A stretch of DNA of 42,993 nucleotides from Clostridia bacterium (GTDB lineage: Bacteria; Bacillota; Clostridia; Oscillospirales; CAG-272), in contig JAFSWB010000087.1 of NCBI GenBank assembly GCA_017444735.1, positions 1 through 42,993 of the forward strand, in the 5' to 3' direction. The notes under the pieces were generated by a model. The model saw nothing but the letters and a program-made list of their open reading frames with translations, was not told the origin of the DNA and did not search any database. Position 1 is the stretch's first letter. Each line of letters begins with the position of its first letter. Below, piece by piece: positions 9,750 to 18,607 of this stretch. Made by a program: the position numbers and the translations under genes.

Positions 9750-9974
9750 CTCCCCTGTTGCGGTGCCCGAAATCGCTAAGCGCCCCCGACGCGGCGCGCG
9801 ATTTCGACCGCTGCCAAGTGATCTCCGCGGCTTCATCCGCCCCCGGCGGCGCCGCGAAGATACTCCCCTGTTGCGGTGCCCGAAATCGCCATGCGCCCCC
9901 GACGCGGCGCGCGATTTCGACCGCTGCCAAGTGATCTCCGCGGCTTCATCCGCCCCCGGCGGCGCCGCGAAGAT
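9750..9974. repeat. Tandem duplication of a 113-bp double-hairpin unit
   Basis: Two head-to-tail copies start at 9750 and 9863 with a period of 113 bp; by eye only two substitutions separate them. Each unit holds one hairpin with outer arms CGAAATCGC/GCGATTTCG and inner arms GCGCC/GGCGC, and a second with CGCGGC/GCCGCG around CCGCC/GGCGG. A decayed partial unit precedes them (about 9730-9749). The array ends at the guaA stop codon. It is non-coding: the period is not a multiple of three. The gap 9586-9973 holds nothing else that I can support. Confidence 0.85.
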
Positions 9975-11506
9975 CACTCCCATTCTACGGTGGCCGGCGG
10001 CTTCGACGTGATATCGTAAACGACTCTCGTGATCCCTTTGATCTCGTTCGTGATCCTCGAGCTCGCCCGCTCGAGCACGTCGTACGGGATCCTCGCCCAC
10101 GCCGCGGTCATGAAATCGTCCGTCTCGACCGCGCGGAGCGCGACGGTGTACCCGTACGTCCTCGCGTCGCCCATGACGCCGACGCTCCTCGTGTCGGTCA
10201 GCACGGCGAAATACTGCGCGCATCCCGCCGAATGACCCTCGCGGTCGAGCTCTTCGCGGAAGATCGCGTCCGCCTCACGAAGCAGTTCGAGCTTTTCCTT
10301 CGTTATCTCGCCTATAATCCTGACCGCGAGACCGGGGCCGGGGAAGGGCTGACGGCGAACGAGATCGCGCGGAATACCGAGCTTTTCGCCCACCTCGCGC
10401 ACCTCGTCCTTGAAGAGGTCGCGGAGCGGCTCGATAACGCCCTCGAACTCCATGTCCTTCGGCAGACCGCCGACGTTGTGATGACTTTTTATCGTCGCGG
10501 AATCGCCTTTTCCGCTCTCTACGACGTCCGGGTATATCGTCCCCTGCGCGAGATATTCGACGTTCCCGATCTTCCTCTTTTCATCCTCGAAAACGCGAAC
10601 GAACTCCTCGCCTATTATCTTTCTCTTCTTCTCGGGCTCGTCGACCCCCTTCAGCTTGTCAAGGAATCTTTCCTCCGCGTTCACCCGGAAAATGTTGACT
10701 CCGAGCTTCCCGCCGAGCGCCCGCTGTACGCGGTCGCCCTCGTCCTTGCGGAGAAGGCCGTGATCGACGAAAACACAGAACAGTCTGTTTCCTATCGCCC
10801 TGTGAAGAAGGACAGCGGCGACGGACGAATCGACGCCGCCCGAGAGCGCGAGAAGGACGCGCTTTCCGACGAGCTCGCGGCGGTAACGGTCGACGGAGCT
10901 CTCGATGAAATCGTCCATGACCCATCCGGCGTGACATCCGCAGATATTGAAAACGAAGTTGCGCAGGATCGTTCCGCCGTACGCCGTGTGCGTTACCTCG
11001 GGGTGAAACTGAACGCCGTACAGCTCGCGCCTTCCGTCGCACATCGCGGCGCACGGACAGTTGTCGGTGTGCGCGATCGTCATGAAGCCGTCCGGCAGAC
11101 CGACGACCTGATCCGTATGGCTCATGAAGCACGAGCTCGCCTCCGGCACGCCGTCGAAAAGCTCGCTGTCGTCAACGTACAGATCGGTCTTTCCGTATTC
11201 GCTTCCGCCGCCCGCCGGAGAGATCCGCCCGCCCGCGAGATACGCGAGAAGCTGATGGCCGTAGCAGATCCCGAGGATCGGTATCCCGAGCGAAAGGATC
11301 GCCGGGTCGCAGTGCGGAGAGGCGGGGTCGTAAACGCTGTTCGGTCCTCCCGTGAAAATGACGCCCCGGTATCCGCCTTCCTTTATTTTTTCGATCGGCG
11401 TCGTTCCTCCGGGCAGGATCTCGGCGTAAACGTGCATCGCCCTGACTCTGCGGGCTATCAGAAGATTGTACTGACCTCCGAAATCGAGAACGAGTATCTT
11501 GTCCAT
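9974..11506 (-). CDS. guaA: GMP synthase (glutamine-hydrolysing)
   Basis: GMP synthase, 510 aa, full length. It amidates XMP to GMP using glutamine and ATP. The N-terminal class I amidotransferase has GICYGHQ (nucleophile Cys) and FHPEVTHT. The ATP pyrophosphatase P-loop [15 protein letters not shown] follows, then the C-terminal dimerisation domain ending in KPPATVEWE. The chosen ATG starts [14 protein letters not shown], as in the family. AGGAGG lies 12 nt upstream, and an in-frame GTG three codons earlier is too close to it. Only 5 bp separate it from the purA stop codon, so the two are translationally linked in the nitrogen operon. Confidence 0.97.
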   Translation of the reverse strand: MDKILVLDFGGQYNLLIARRVRAMHVYAEILPGGTTPIEKIKEGGYRGVIFTGGPNSVYDPASPHCDPAILSLGIPILGICYGHQLLAYLAGGRISPAGGGSEYGKTDLYVDDSELFDGVPEASSCFMSHTDQVVGLPDGFMTIAHTDNCPCAAMCDGRRELYGVQFHPEVTHTAYGGTILRNFVFNICGCHAGWVMDDFIESSVDRYRRELVGKRVLLALSGGVDSSVAAVLLHRAIGNRLFCVFVDHGLLRKDEGDRVQRALGGKLGVNIFRVNAEERFLDKLKGVDEPEKKRKIIGEEFVRVFEDEKRKIGNVEYLAQGTIYPDVVESGKGDSATIKSHHNVGGLPKDMEFEGVIEPLRDLFKDEVREVGEKLGIPRDLVRRQPFPGPGLAVRIIGEITKEKLELLREADAIFREELDREGHSAGCAQYFAVLTDTRSVGVMGDARTYGYTVALRAVETDDFMTAAWARIPYDVLERASSRITNEIKGITRVVYDITSKPPATVEWE

Positions 11507-11511
11507 TCCCG

Positions 11512-12795
11512 TCACCGTCCTCCTCTCAGAATGACGCTTTCGCGCTCGGCTCCGACTGACACGTACGTTATCGGACAACCGACCGCCTCCTCGATATATT
11601 CAACGTATCTTCTCGCCTCGGCGGGAAGATCTTCGAATTTTCTTGTTTTTGAGACGTCGCATCCCCACCCGTCGAGATATTCCGTCACCGGCTTCGCATC
11701 GTCGAGCCTCGTCGGGAAGGGGAAGGAGTCGGTCTCGCGGCCGTCGAGCGAATACGCCCGGCAGACGGGGATCTTCTCCATATACGAGAGCACGTCGAGC
11801 TTTGTCAGGGCGAGCTCCGTCGCCCCCTGCGTCCTGACGCCGTACCGCGTCGCGACGAGGTCGATCGGACCTACTCTGCGGGGCCTTCCGGTCTTCGCGC
11901 CGTATTCCGCGCCCGCCTCGCGCAGACGGTCGGCTTCCTCGCCGAAAAGCTCGCAGACGAACGGGCCCTCGCCGACGCACGTCGAGTACGCCTTCACGAC
12001 GCCGATGACGTCGGTGATCCGCGCCGCGGGTATTCCCGCGCCGATCGGCGCGTAAGCGGCGAGCGTGTTCGACGACGGCGTGTAGGGAAAGATGCCGAAG
12101 TCGATATCGCGGAGCGTTCCGAGCTGCGCCTCGAACAAAACGCTTTTACCGGCGGAGATCTCACGCGTGAGATATTCGCCGGTATCGGTGACGAAAGGCT
12201 TGATCGCCTCGCCGTATTCGTCGATCCACGAGAGAAGCCCCTCCATTGTGTACGGGGCGGCTCCGTAGACCTTCGTTATTGTGAGGTCCTTCCATTCGAG
12301 CAGATCGGAAAGACGCGTTTTCAGTTTTTCGCGGTCGAAAAGCTCTCCCGCGAGGATCGTTTTTTTTGCGTATTTGTCGGAGTAAAAAGGAGCGATCCCC
12401 TGTTTGGTAGAACCGTACTTCTTGTCGGCGAGCCTCTTTTCCTCCAGCTCGTCGAGGTCTCTGTGCCACGGGAGAAGGACCGACGCGCAGTCGCTTATTT
12501 TGAGGTTTTCGGGCGTGATCTCTACTCCTTTCGAGCCGACGTCCGATATCTCGCGCCAAAGGTTTTCAGGATCGAGAGCGACTCCGTTTCCGAGAATGTT
12601 CACGACTCCATTCCTGAATATTCCCGACGGGAGAAGGTGAAGGGCGAATTTTCCCGAATCATTAATGACGGTGTGACCGGCGTTGCCGCCGCCCTGATAC
12701 CGCACCGCGATATCGTATTTTTCCGTCAGGAGATCGACCATTCTCCCTTTTCCCTCGTCGCCCCAGTTGACTCCCACGACCACACAGCTCTTCAC
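11512..12795 (-). CDS. purA: Adenylosuccinate synthetase
   Basis: Adenylosuccinate synthetase, 427 aa. It joins IMP and aspartate with GTP in the first committed step to AMP. The N-terminal [17 protein letters not shown] is the GTP-binding/catalytic loop, GGGNAGHTV follows, and later the GTP-binding [14 protein letters not shown] region is present. Length is standard. It sits 13 bp after asnB and 5 bp before guaA on the minus strand. Both branches from IMP (AMP through purA, GMP through guaA) are therefore tied to the same ammonia/glutamine operon. Confidence 0.97.
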   Translation of the reverse strand: MKSCVVVGVNWGDEGKGRMVDLLTEKYDIAVRYQGGGNAGHTVINDSGKFALHLLPSGIFRNGVVNILGNGVALDPENLWREISDVGSKGVEITPENLKISDCASVLLPWHRDLDELEEKRLADKKYGSTKQGIAPFYSDKYAKKTILAGELFDREKLKTRLSDLLEWKDLTITKVYGAAPYTMEGLLSWIDEYGEAIKPFVTDTGEYLTREISAGKSVLFEAQLGTLRDIDFGIFPYTPSSNTLAAYAPIGAGIPAARITDVIGVVKAYSTCVGEGPFVCELFGEEADRLREAGAEYGAKTGRPRRVGPIDLVATRYGVRTQGATELALTKLDVLSYMEKIPVCRAYSLDGRETDSFPFPTRLDDAKPVTEYLDGWGCDVSKTRKFEDLPAEARRYVEYIEEAVGCPITYVSVGAERESVILRGGR

Positions 12796-12808
12796 GTTTC
12801 AGTCCTCC

Positions 12809-14392
12809 TTATTTTCCGCTGTCCCCGTAATTTGAAAGCACACGCGCCGACGGATCGTTCACGTCGCATCCTTTCCATGATTTGTTCGGCATCCAGTAGC
12901 CCGCGATCATCCCCGACTGTCCGCGATAGTATTTCTCGAAGATCTCGCGATACAAGAGCGATTCCTTCGTGAACGGCTCGGGGTCCTTATATTTCCGGCG
13001 GAGCGTTTCAAACTCTCCGTCCGAATATACGTTCTCGGCGTATTCCTTCAGGATATCGACCATCGAGTGGCCCACCGCGTCGGAAAAAGCCGCTTTTTCG
13101 CGCCAGAGAATGCCGTCGGGCAGGTATCCGAGCCCCTCGAACGCGTGGCGGAGCAGATATTTTCCCTTGCCGTATCTGTTGACCTTTATCCCGGGATCGA
13201 GACTCATGACGTATTTGACGAAATCAAGGTCCCCGAAGGGGACTCTCGCTTCGAGCGAATTGACCGAGATACAACGGTCGGCGCGGAGAACGTCGTACAT
13301 ATGAAGCTCTCTGACGCGCTTTTCGGCTTCCTTTTGGAATTCCTCGGGCGACGGCGCGAAATCGGTGTATTTGTACCCGAAAAGCTCGTCGGATATCTCG
13401 CCCGTCAGGATCACCCTGACGTCGGTCAGCTTATGGATCGCCCGGCACACGAGATACATCCCTATGCTCGCCCTGATCGTCGTTATATCGTACGTTCCGA
13501 GCAGATGGATCACGTCTTCGAGCGAATCCGTCACGTCGCCCGGCGTCATATAGACCTCCGTGTGATCCGATCCGATGAAATCGGCGACCTCGCGGGCGTA
13601 TTTCAGGTCGATCGCGTCTTCGCTCATGCCGATCGCGAACGTTTTTATCGGTTTTTCGCTCTTCCGGGCGGCGATAGCGCACACGAGAGAGGAATCGAGC
13701 CCTCCGGAGAGGAGGAAACCGACTTTCGCGTCCGAAACGAGCCGTTTTTCAACGCCCCGGATCAGCTTTTCGCGGATCGCGCGGCACGCGTCCTCAACGG
13801 AGTCGTGACAAACGGCGGTGACGGCGGCGGGATCGCTGTATCTGACGAATTTTCCGCCCTTGTAGAAGTGACCGGGCGGGAAGGGCGTTACCTTTTTCGA
13901 AAGACCGACGAGATTTTTCGCTTCGCTCGCGAACATGATCGTTCCCCCGGCGTCGTACCCGAAGTAAAGCGGTCGGATGCCGATCGGGTCGCGCGCGGCG
14001 ATGAATTCGCCGCTCCGCCCGTCGTAGATCACGCAGGCGAACTCCGCGTCGAGCATACGGAACATATCCGTTCCGTATTCAAGGTACATCGGTATGATTA
14101 TTTCGCAGTCGCTTCCGCTTCTGAATTCATATCCGAGCGATCTCAGCCTTTCGCGCTCTTTTTCGAATCCGTAAAGCTCCCCGTTGCAAACGGCGATGCA
14201 GCCGGCCATTGAGAACGGCTGCATACCTTCGGGGGAGAGACCCATTATCGAAAGGCGGTGGAAGGCGAGAACTCCGTCTCCCGCCGCGATTTCCCGCGAG
14301 TCGTCCGGCCCGCGGGATTTCGTTCTGTAAAAACACGTTTCAAAGGCGTCGCGGTCGGCGACCTTTCCGCAATATCCGAAAACCGAACACAT
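12809..14392 (-). CDS. asnB: Asparagine synthase (glutamine-hydrolysing)
   Basis: AsnB-type asparagine synthetase, 527 aa, making asparagine from aspartate, ATP and glutamine. The N-terminal class II amidotransferase begins MCSVFGY, so Cys2 becomes the N-terminal nucleophile after Met removal. SRGPDD and CNGELYG supply the glutamine site. The C-terminal synthetase domain carries the PP-loop FLLSGGLDSSL and the EARVPFGDLDFVKY region typical of the short AsnB forms. It lies 12 bp after amt and 13 bp before purA. Aspartate and glutamine are both limiting substrates of this operon's products. Confidence 0.95.
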   Translation of the reverse strand: MCSVFGYCGKVADRDAFETCFYRTKSRGPDDSREIAAGDGVLAFHRLSIMGLSPEGMQPFSMAGCIAVCNGELYGFEKERERLRSLGYEFRSGSDCEIIIPMYLEYGTDMFRMLDAEFACVIYDGRSGEFIAARDPIGIRPLYFGYDAGGTIMFASEAKNLVGLSKKVTPFPPGHFYKGGKFVRYSDPAAVTAVCHDSVEDACRAIREKLIRGVEKRLVSDAKVGFLLSGGLDSSLVCAIAARKSEKPIKTFAIGMSEDAIDLKYAREVADFIGSDHTEVYMTPGDVTDSLEDVIHLLGTYDITTIRASIGMYLVCRAIHKLTDVRVILTGEISDELFGYKYTDFAPSPEEFQKEAEKRVRELHMYDVLRADRCISVNSLEARVPFGDLDFVKYVMSLDPGIKVNRYGKGKYLLRHAFEGLGYLPDGILWREKAAFSDAVGHSMVDILKEYAENVYSDGEFETLRRKYKDPEPFTKESLLYREIFEKYYRGQSGMIAGYWMPNKSWKGCDVNDPSARVLSNYGDSGK

Positions 14393-14404
14393 GGGAGCGC
14401 CGCC

Positions 14405-16162
14405 TTATTCAACGTCCTGGAGAGCGTCGTAACCCTCCTCGCCGGTCCGCACCTTCACAACGTTCTCAACGTCGTAAACAAAGATCTTTCCGTCGCCGAT
14501 ATGACCGGTGTAAAGCACTTTTTTCGCCGTCTCGATCACGAGACGGACGGGGACCTTGCTGACCACGATGTCGACCTGGATCTTGGGAAGCAGATTCGCC
14601 TCGACCGCGACTCCGCGGTAGTATTCGGGCTGACCCTTCTGCGCGCCGCATCCGAGGACGTGGGAGACGGTCATCCCGGTGATACCGATATCCATCATCG
14701 CGTTCTTCAGCGCGTCAAAGCGCGGTTCCTTGCAGATTATCTCGACCTTCGTGAATTTCGGCGATCCGTCGTCGAACACGGGAGCCCGTTTTATCGGTAT
14801 CGCTTCCGCCTCGGGAATATCCCCGCTCACCGCGACGGCTCCGTCGTAACCGTAGTCGACGCTCTCGACTGCGGGCGCGAAGTCCGCGTACGCGCTCGGG
14901 AGACCGTGCTCGGTCTTGTCGAGCCCCTTGATCTCCTCTTCGCGGGAGACGCGCAGACCGACCGTCTTTTTGAGGATAAAGAAGGTCAGCGTCATAATCA
15001 CCGCGGTCCACGCGAGGATCGCGGAGATACCGAGCGCCTGAACGCCGAGAAGCTCAAAGCTGCCCGTATAGAAGAGACCCCTGAGGCCCGCCGGCGCGGA
15101 CGGATTTGAAAGAAGGCCGACGGCGATCGTGCCCCAGACTCCGTTCACAAAGTGCACTCCGACGGCGCCGACCGGGTCGTCGACGTGGTGTCTGATGTCG
15201 AGAAATTCGACGGCGACAACGACGAGGATACCGGAAACGATACCGACGACGGTCGATCCTATCGCGTCAAGCGCGTCGCACCCGGCGGTGATCCCGACGA
15301 GTCCGGCGAGCGAGGCGTTGAGACACATCGAGACGTCGGGCTTGCCGTTCTTTATCCACGTGAAGAGCATCGTCGTACACGTCGCGACCGCGGGAGCGAT
15401 CGTTGTGGTGACGAATATAGAGGCGAGCGAGTCGCCGTCCCACGCGGCGGCTCCGTTGAATCCGTACCATCCGAACCAGAGAATAAAGCAGCCGAGCGCC
15501 CCGAGCGTTATCGAGTGGCCGGGGAACGCGTTGATCTTCGTGACCTTCCCGCTCGCGTCCCGGACGTATTTTCCGAGACGGGGCCCGACCATTATCGCGC
15601 CGATCAGAGCGGTGACGCCGCCGACCGAATGGATCGCGGCGGATCCCGCGAAATCGTGGAATCCGAGATTGACGAGCCATCCGGCTTTATTCCAGACCCA
15701 GCCCGCTTCTATCGGGTAGACGAAGAGCGAGATCACGCCGGAATAAATGCAGTAGGAGATGAATTTCGTCCTCTCCGCCATAGCGCCCGAGACGATCGTC
15801 GCCGCCGTCGCGCAGAACACGAGGTTGAAGACGAAGACGGGTGCGTTCCCGTCGGCGAGAAATCCGCCGAAATCGGTCAGTATCTTGAGATTCGGTACTC
15901 CGATGAAGCCGAGGACGTAATCCTCCGCCATCATCAGGCTGAAGCCGAGAAGAACGAATACGACCGTACCGATACAGAAGTCCATAAGGTTCTTCATTAT
16001 GATGTTGCCGGCGTTTTTCGCGCGGGTAAAGCCGGTCTCTACCATAGCGAAGCCCGCCTGCATGAAGAACACGAGCGCCGCTCCGATGAGGAACCAGACG
16101 CCGAAGACCTCGCTCTCGGCGGCCTCCTTTATTAGTTTAACTATTTCTTCAGTCATTTTCAA
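14405..16162 (-). CDS. amt: Ammonium transporter with fused C-terminal PII domain
   Basis: A 585-aa fusion. Residues about 1-420 form an Amt/Rh channel with multiple membrane helices (AGFAMVETGFTRAKNAGN, FAGSAAIHSVGG, GALGCFILWFGWYGFNG). A polar linker follows, and then a complete PII signalling domain (470-585: GITGMTV, T-loop about 507-523, GDGKIFV, RTGEEG). Aligned without gaps to E. coli GlnB, the T-loop keeps the Tyr at position 46, but the uridylylated Tyr51 is replaced by Val. The fused sensor probably gates or reports on the channel through nucleotide and 2-oxoglutarate binding, not through uridylylation (inference). It lies 9 bp after glnN, in the same operon. Confidence 0.95.
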   Translation of the reverse strand: MKMTEEIVKLIKEAAESEVFGVWFLIGAALVFFMQAGFAMVETGFTRAKNAGNIIMKNLMDFCIGTVVFVLLGFSLMMAEDYVLGFIGVPNLKILTDFGGFLADGNAPVFVFNLVFCATAATIVSGAMAERTKFISYCIYSGVISLFVYPIEAGWVWNKAGWLVNLGFHDFAGSAAIHSVGGVTALIGAIMVGPRLGKYVRDASGKVTKINAFPGHSITLGALGCFILWFGWYGFNGAAAWDGDSLASIFVTTTIAPAVATCTTMLFTWIKNGKPDVSMCLNASLAGLVGITAGCDALDAIGSTVVGIVSGILVVVAVEFLDIRHHVDDPVGAVGVHFVNGVWGTIAVGLLSNPSAPAGLRGLFYTGSFELLGVQALGISAILAWTAVIMTLTFFILKKTVGLRVSREEEIKGLDKTEHGLPSAYADFAPAVESVDYGYDGAVAVSGDIPEAEAIPIKRAPVFDDGSPKFTKVEIICKEPRFDALKNAMMDIGITGMTVSHVLGCGAQKGQPEYYRGVAVEANLLPKIQVDIVVSKVPVRLVIETAKKVLYTGHIGDGKIFVYDVENVVKVRTGEEGYDALQDVE

Positions 16163-16171
16163 TACCTTTCG

Positions 16172-18268
16172 TTATCTTACGCTGAAAAGAATATCCGCGT
16201 AAGTGGGGAAGGGCCAGTAGGCTTTTTCGGTGATCGTCTCCGCCTCGTCGCACGAGAGTCTGAGCTCGCACATCTTGGGGAGGACCTTGTCGCGGATCAT
16301 CTCCGACTCGGAGACGACGCCGTCAGCGTCGTGAAGCGAGATCACGGCGTCTTCGAGCTCGTCGACCTTGACGGCGATCCTGTCGGTCAGCTCGGAGAGC
16401 TTTCTGACAAGACCCGTCTCGTACGAGCAGAGTATCCTCGGATCGAGCGCCTTTTTGGCGGCGGCGTTTTTCGCGACGTCGGCGGAGAACCGCTCGATCG
16501 CCGGCGCGATCTGTGTTTTTGCCATATCGGCCATCGTATTCGCCTCGATCGTTACCGTCTTGCAGTAGTTTTCGAGCATTATCTCACAGCGCGAACGGAG
16601 CTCCTCGACGGAGAAGACCTTGTGAGAGGTGAGCATTTCGACGTTCTTCTTGTCGAGCAGATGAGGCATACAGTCCGCCGTCGTGCGGTAATTGAGAAGT
16701 CCGCGTTCCTCCGTCGCCTCTTTGATCCAGGCGTCGTCGTATCCGTTGCCGTTGAATATGATCCTCTTGTGATCCTTGATCGTGTTCTTTATCATATCGT
16801 GGAGCGCGGTCTCAAAATCGTCCGCCCCTTCGAGTCTGTCGGCGTAGACCCTGAGACTCTCCGCAACGGCGCTGTTGAGCATAATGTTCGCGCAGGCGAT
16901 ACTGTTCGAGGAGCCGAGCATACGGAACTCGAACTTGTTGCCTGTAAAGGCGAACGGGGAGGTGCGGTTGCGGTCGGTCGTGTCGCGGTTGAATCCCGGC
17001 AGAACGTCGACGCCGAGCTTCATCTGCGTCTTCTTCGCTCCCTCGTACGGGGTGTCGTTCTCGATCGCCTCGAGGACGGCGTTCAGCTCGTCGCCGAGGA
17101 ACATCGAGATCACGGCGGGAGGAGCCTCGTTTGCGCCGAGGCGGTGATCGTTGCCCGCCGTCGCGACGGAGATGCGGAGCAGATCCTGATAATCGTCGAC
17201 CGCCTTGATGACGGCGCAGAGGAAGAGAAGGAACTGCGCGTTTTCATACGGCGTGTCTCCGGGCGAGAGCAGGTTCTGTCCCTCGTCGGTCGCTATCGAC
17301 CAGTTGTTGTGCTTGCCGGAGCCGTTGACGCCCGCAAACGGTTTTTCGTGAAGCAGACAGACGAGACCGTGACGGGACGCGACCTTCTGCATGATCTCCA
17401 TCGTAAGCTGGTTGTGATCGGTCGCCACGTTCGTCGTCGTGTAGATCGGCGCGAGCTCGTGCTGAGCGGGAGCGACCTCGTTGTGCTCCGTCTTCGCCAT
17501 GATGCCGAGGCGCCAGAGCTCCTCGTTCAGATCCTCCATATACGCGGCGACTCTCGGCTTGATCGCTCCGAAATAGTGATCGTCCATCTCCTGGCCCTTC
17601 GGCGGCTTCGCGCCGAAAAGCGTTCTTCCGCAGTATCTGAGGTCGGGACGCTGATCGTACATTTCCTTTGTGATGAGGAAATATTCCTGCTCGGGTCCGA
17701 CGGAGGAGCGGACGCATTTTGCCGTCGTGTTTCCGAAGAGGCGGAGGATACGGAGCGCCTGCTTGTTAAGCGCCTCCATCGAGCGCAGAAGAGGCGTTTT
17801 CTTGTCGAGCGCGTGACCGCCGTACGAACAGAAGGCGGTCGGAATGCAGAGCGTCTTTCCTTTTATAAAAGCGTACGAGGTGGGGTCCCACGCGGTGTAT
17901 CCTCTCGCCTCGAACGTGGCGCGAAGACCTCCGGACGGGAACGACGACGCGTCGGGCTCGCCCTTTATGAGCTCCTTGCCCGAAAACTCCATAATGACGC
18001 CGCCGTCGGGGGACGGGGAGATGAAGCTGTCGTGCTTTTCGGCGGTGATCCCGGTCAGAGGCTGGAACCAATGCGTGAAGTGGGTCGCGCCGAGCTCGAC
18101 CGCCCAGTCTCTCATTGCGGCGGCGACCGCGTCAGCCACGCTCGGGTCGAGCGCCGTTCCCTCGTCGATCGTCTTTTTCAGCGACGAGTAGACCTTCGCC
18201 GAAAGTCTCGCTTTCATAACTCTGTCGTTGAACACCTTGCTTCCGAAATATTCCGGTACAGTCATCAT
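16172..18268 (-). CDS. glnN: Glutamine synthetase type III
   Basis: GSIII, 698 aa, the size of this large class found in Bacteroidetes, cyanobacteria and Clostridia. It makes glutamine from glutamate, ammonia and ATP as a cytoplasmic oligomer. Landmarks are [12 protein letters not shown] (metal-binding Glu residues), [29 protein letters not shown] and [25 protein letters not shown] directly precedes two in-frame ATGs, and the first is chosen. It is the first gene of the glnN-amt-asnB-purA-guaA operon. Its 120-nt leader contains two intrinsic terminators in series, so expression is almost certainly set by antitermination. A second, unrelated-class glutamine synthetase lies in the divergent operon. 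Confidence 0.97.
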   Translation of the reverse strand: MMTVPEYFGSKVFNDRVMKARLSAKVYSSLKKTIDEGTALDPSVADAVAAAMRDWAVELGATHFTHWFQPLTGITAEKHDSFISPSPDGGVIMEFSGKELIKGEPDASSFPSGGLRATFEARGYTAWDPTSYAFIKGKTLCIPTAFCSYGGHALDKKTPLLRSMEALNKQALRILRLFGNTTAKCVRSSVGPEQEYFLITKEMYDQRPDLRYCGRTLFGAKPPKGQEMDDHYFGAIKPRVAAYMEDLNEELWRLGIMAKTEHNEVAPAQHELAPIYTTTNVATDHNQLTMEIMQKVASRHGLVCLLHEKPFAGVNGSGKHNNWSIATDEGQNLLSPGDTPYENAQFLLFLCAVIKAVDDYQDLLRISVATAGNDHRLGANEAPPAVISMFLGDELNAVLEAIENDTPYEGAKKTQMKLGVDVLPGFNRDTTDRNRTSPFAFTGNKFEFRMLGSSNSIACANIMLNSAVAESLRVYADRLEGADDFETALHDMIKNTIKDHKRIIFNGNGYDDAWIKEATEERGLLNYRTTADCMPHLLDKKNVEMLTSHKVFSVEELRSRCEIMLENYCKTVTIEANTMADMAKTQIAPAIERFSADVAKNAAAKKALDPRILCSYETGLVRKLSELTDRIAVKVDELEDAVISLHDADGVVSESEMIRDKVLPKMCELRLSCDEAETITEKAYWPFPTYADILFSVR

Positions 18269-18283
18269 TTTTTCCTCCTCCCG

Positions 18284-18320
18284 AAAAGAGGCGTCTCCCG
18301 CTTGAAAAACGGAAGACGCC
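18284..18320 (-). terminator. Leader terminator 2 before glnN
   Basis: On the minus strand, an 11-bp stem pairs 18320-18310 (GGCGUCUUCCG) with 18300-18290 (CGGGAGACGCC) around a 9-nt loop, followed by UCUUUU. The glnN ribosome site starts only a few nt later. The 5' arm also forms part of a small alternative hairpin, CCG/CGG with loop AAGGCAA (18331-18319). That hairpin could exclude this terminator. Confidence 0.7.
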
Positions 18321-18354
18321 GTTGCCTTCGGTTATTGAATTATTGTGTTAAACG

Positions 18355-18391
18355 AAAAACGCGCCTCTGAACCCGAACGGTTCAAAGACGC
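18355..18391 (-). terminator. Leader terminator 1 before glnN
   Basis: On the minus strand, a 13-bp stem pairs 18391-18379 with 18373-18361 around the loop GUUCG, followed by G and five U. It lies about 15 nt downstream of the expected transcription start. A weak hairpin at 18406-18390 with hexaloop AAGGGC shares bases with its 5' arm and would compete with it. Confidence 0.82.
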
Positions 18392-18411
18392 CATTGCCCT
18401 TAACGCCTTGC

Positions 18412-18440
18412 ATTATACTCCGGCGATTTTCGTTTGTCAA
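18412..18440 (-). promoter_or_regulatory. Promoter of the glnN-amt-asnB-purA-guaA operon
   Basis: On the minus strand, perfect TTGACA (18440-18435), a 17-bp spacer and perfect TATAAT (18417-18412). A promoter this strong followed by two terminators fits control after initiation. Confidence 0.9.
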
Positions 18441-18479
18441 CCCTTTTTTCGAAAAAATTTTTCGTTTTTTTATTTTTTC

Positions 18480-18508
18480 TTGACAATCGGGCTTTCCTGT
18501 GCTAAAAT
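18480..18508 (+). promoter_or_regulatory. Promoter of the glutamate synthase operon
   Basis: TTGACA (18480-18485), a 17-bp spacer and TAAAAT (18503-18508). It is back-to-back with the glnN promoter, the two -35 boxes being 39 bp apart across an A/T-rich stretch. Confidence 0.87.
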
Positions 18509-18515
18509 GCACGTT

Positions 18516-18573
18516 GTGAGCAAAGGCGTTCACTCCTGCGGGGTATCTGTCCCCGCCGGAGCGGGCGCTTTTT
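18516..18573 (+). promoter_or_regulatory. Candidate ANTAR-responsive antiterminator/terminator leader
   Basis: Starting at about the first transcribed base is a 6-bp hairpin, GUGAGC/GUUCAC (18516-18521/18528-18533), with hexaloop AAAGGC: A at position 1 and G at position 4, the pattern ANTAR proteins recognise. A second hairpin, GCGGGG/CCCCGC (18538-18543/18551-18556), has a 7-nt loop UAUCUGU that does not match the rule cleanly. A long alternative stem pairs 18522-18536 with 18558-18572 (one mismatch) and runs straight into the U-tract at 18569-18573, forming a terminator. Forming the first hairpin blocks this terminator. A shorter terminator (18552-18565) would be blocked by the second hairpin. 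Confidence 0.6.
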
Positions 18574-18607
18574 CCTTTTACGGTTACTTGAAAGGTGGAT
18601 CGGTATT

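Noticed and set aside
9750-9974. A CRISPR array
   Set aside because: There are only two long, contiguous copies without spacers and no cas genes. No short regularly spaced repeats were seen anywhere in the window.
16331-18370. A 679-codon open frame on the plus strand
   Set aside because: It is antisense to glnN, which carries all GSIII signatures.
18269-18607. A glutamine riboswitch in the divergent leaders
   Set aside because: I could not find its conserved core in either leader. The visible structures are terminators and small hairpins, and the linked regulator is an ANTAR protein.
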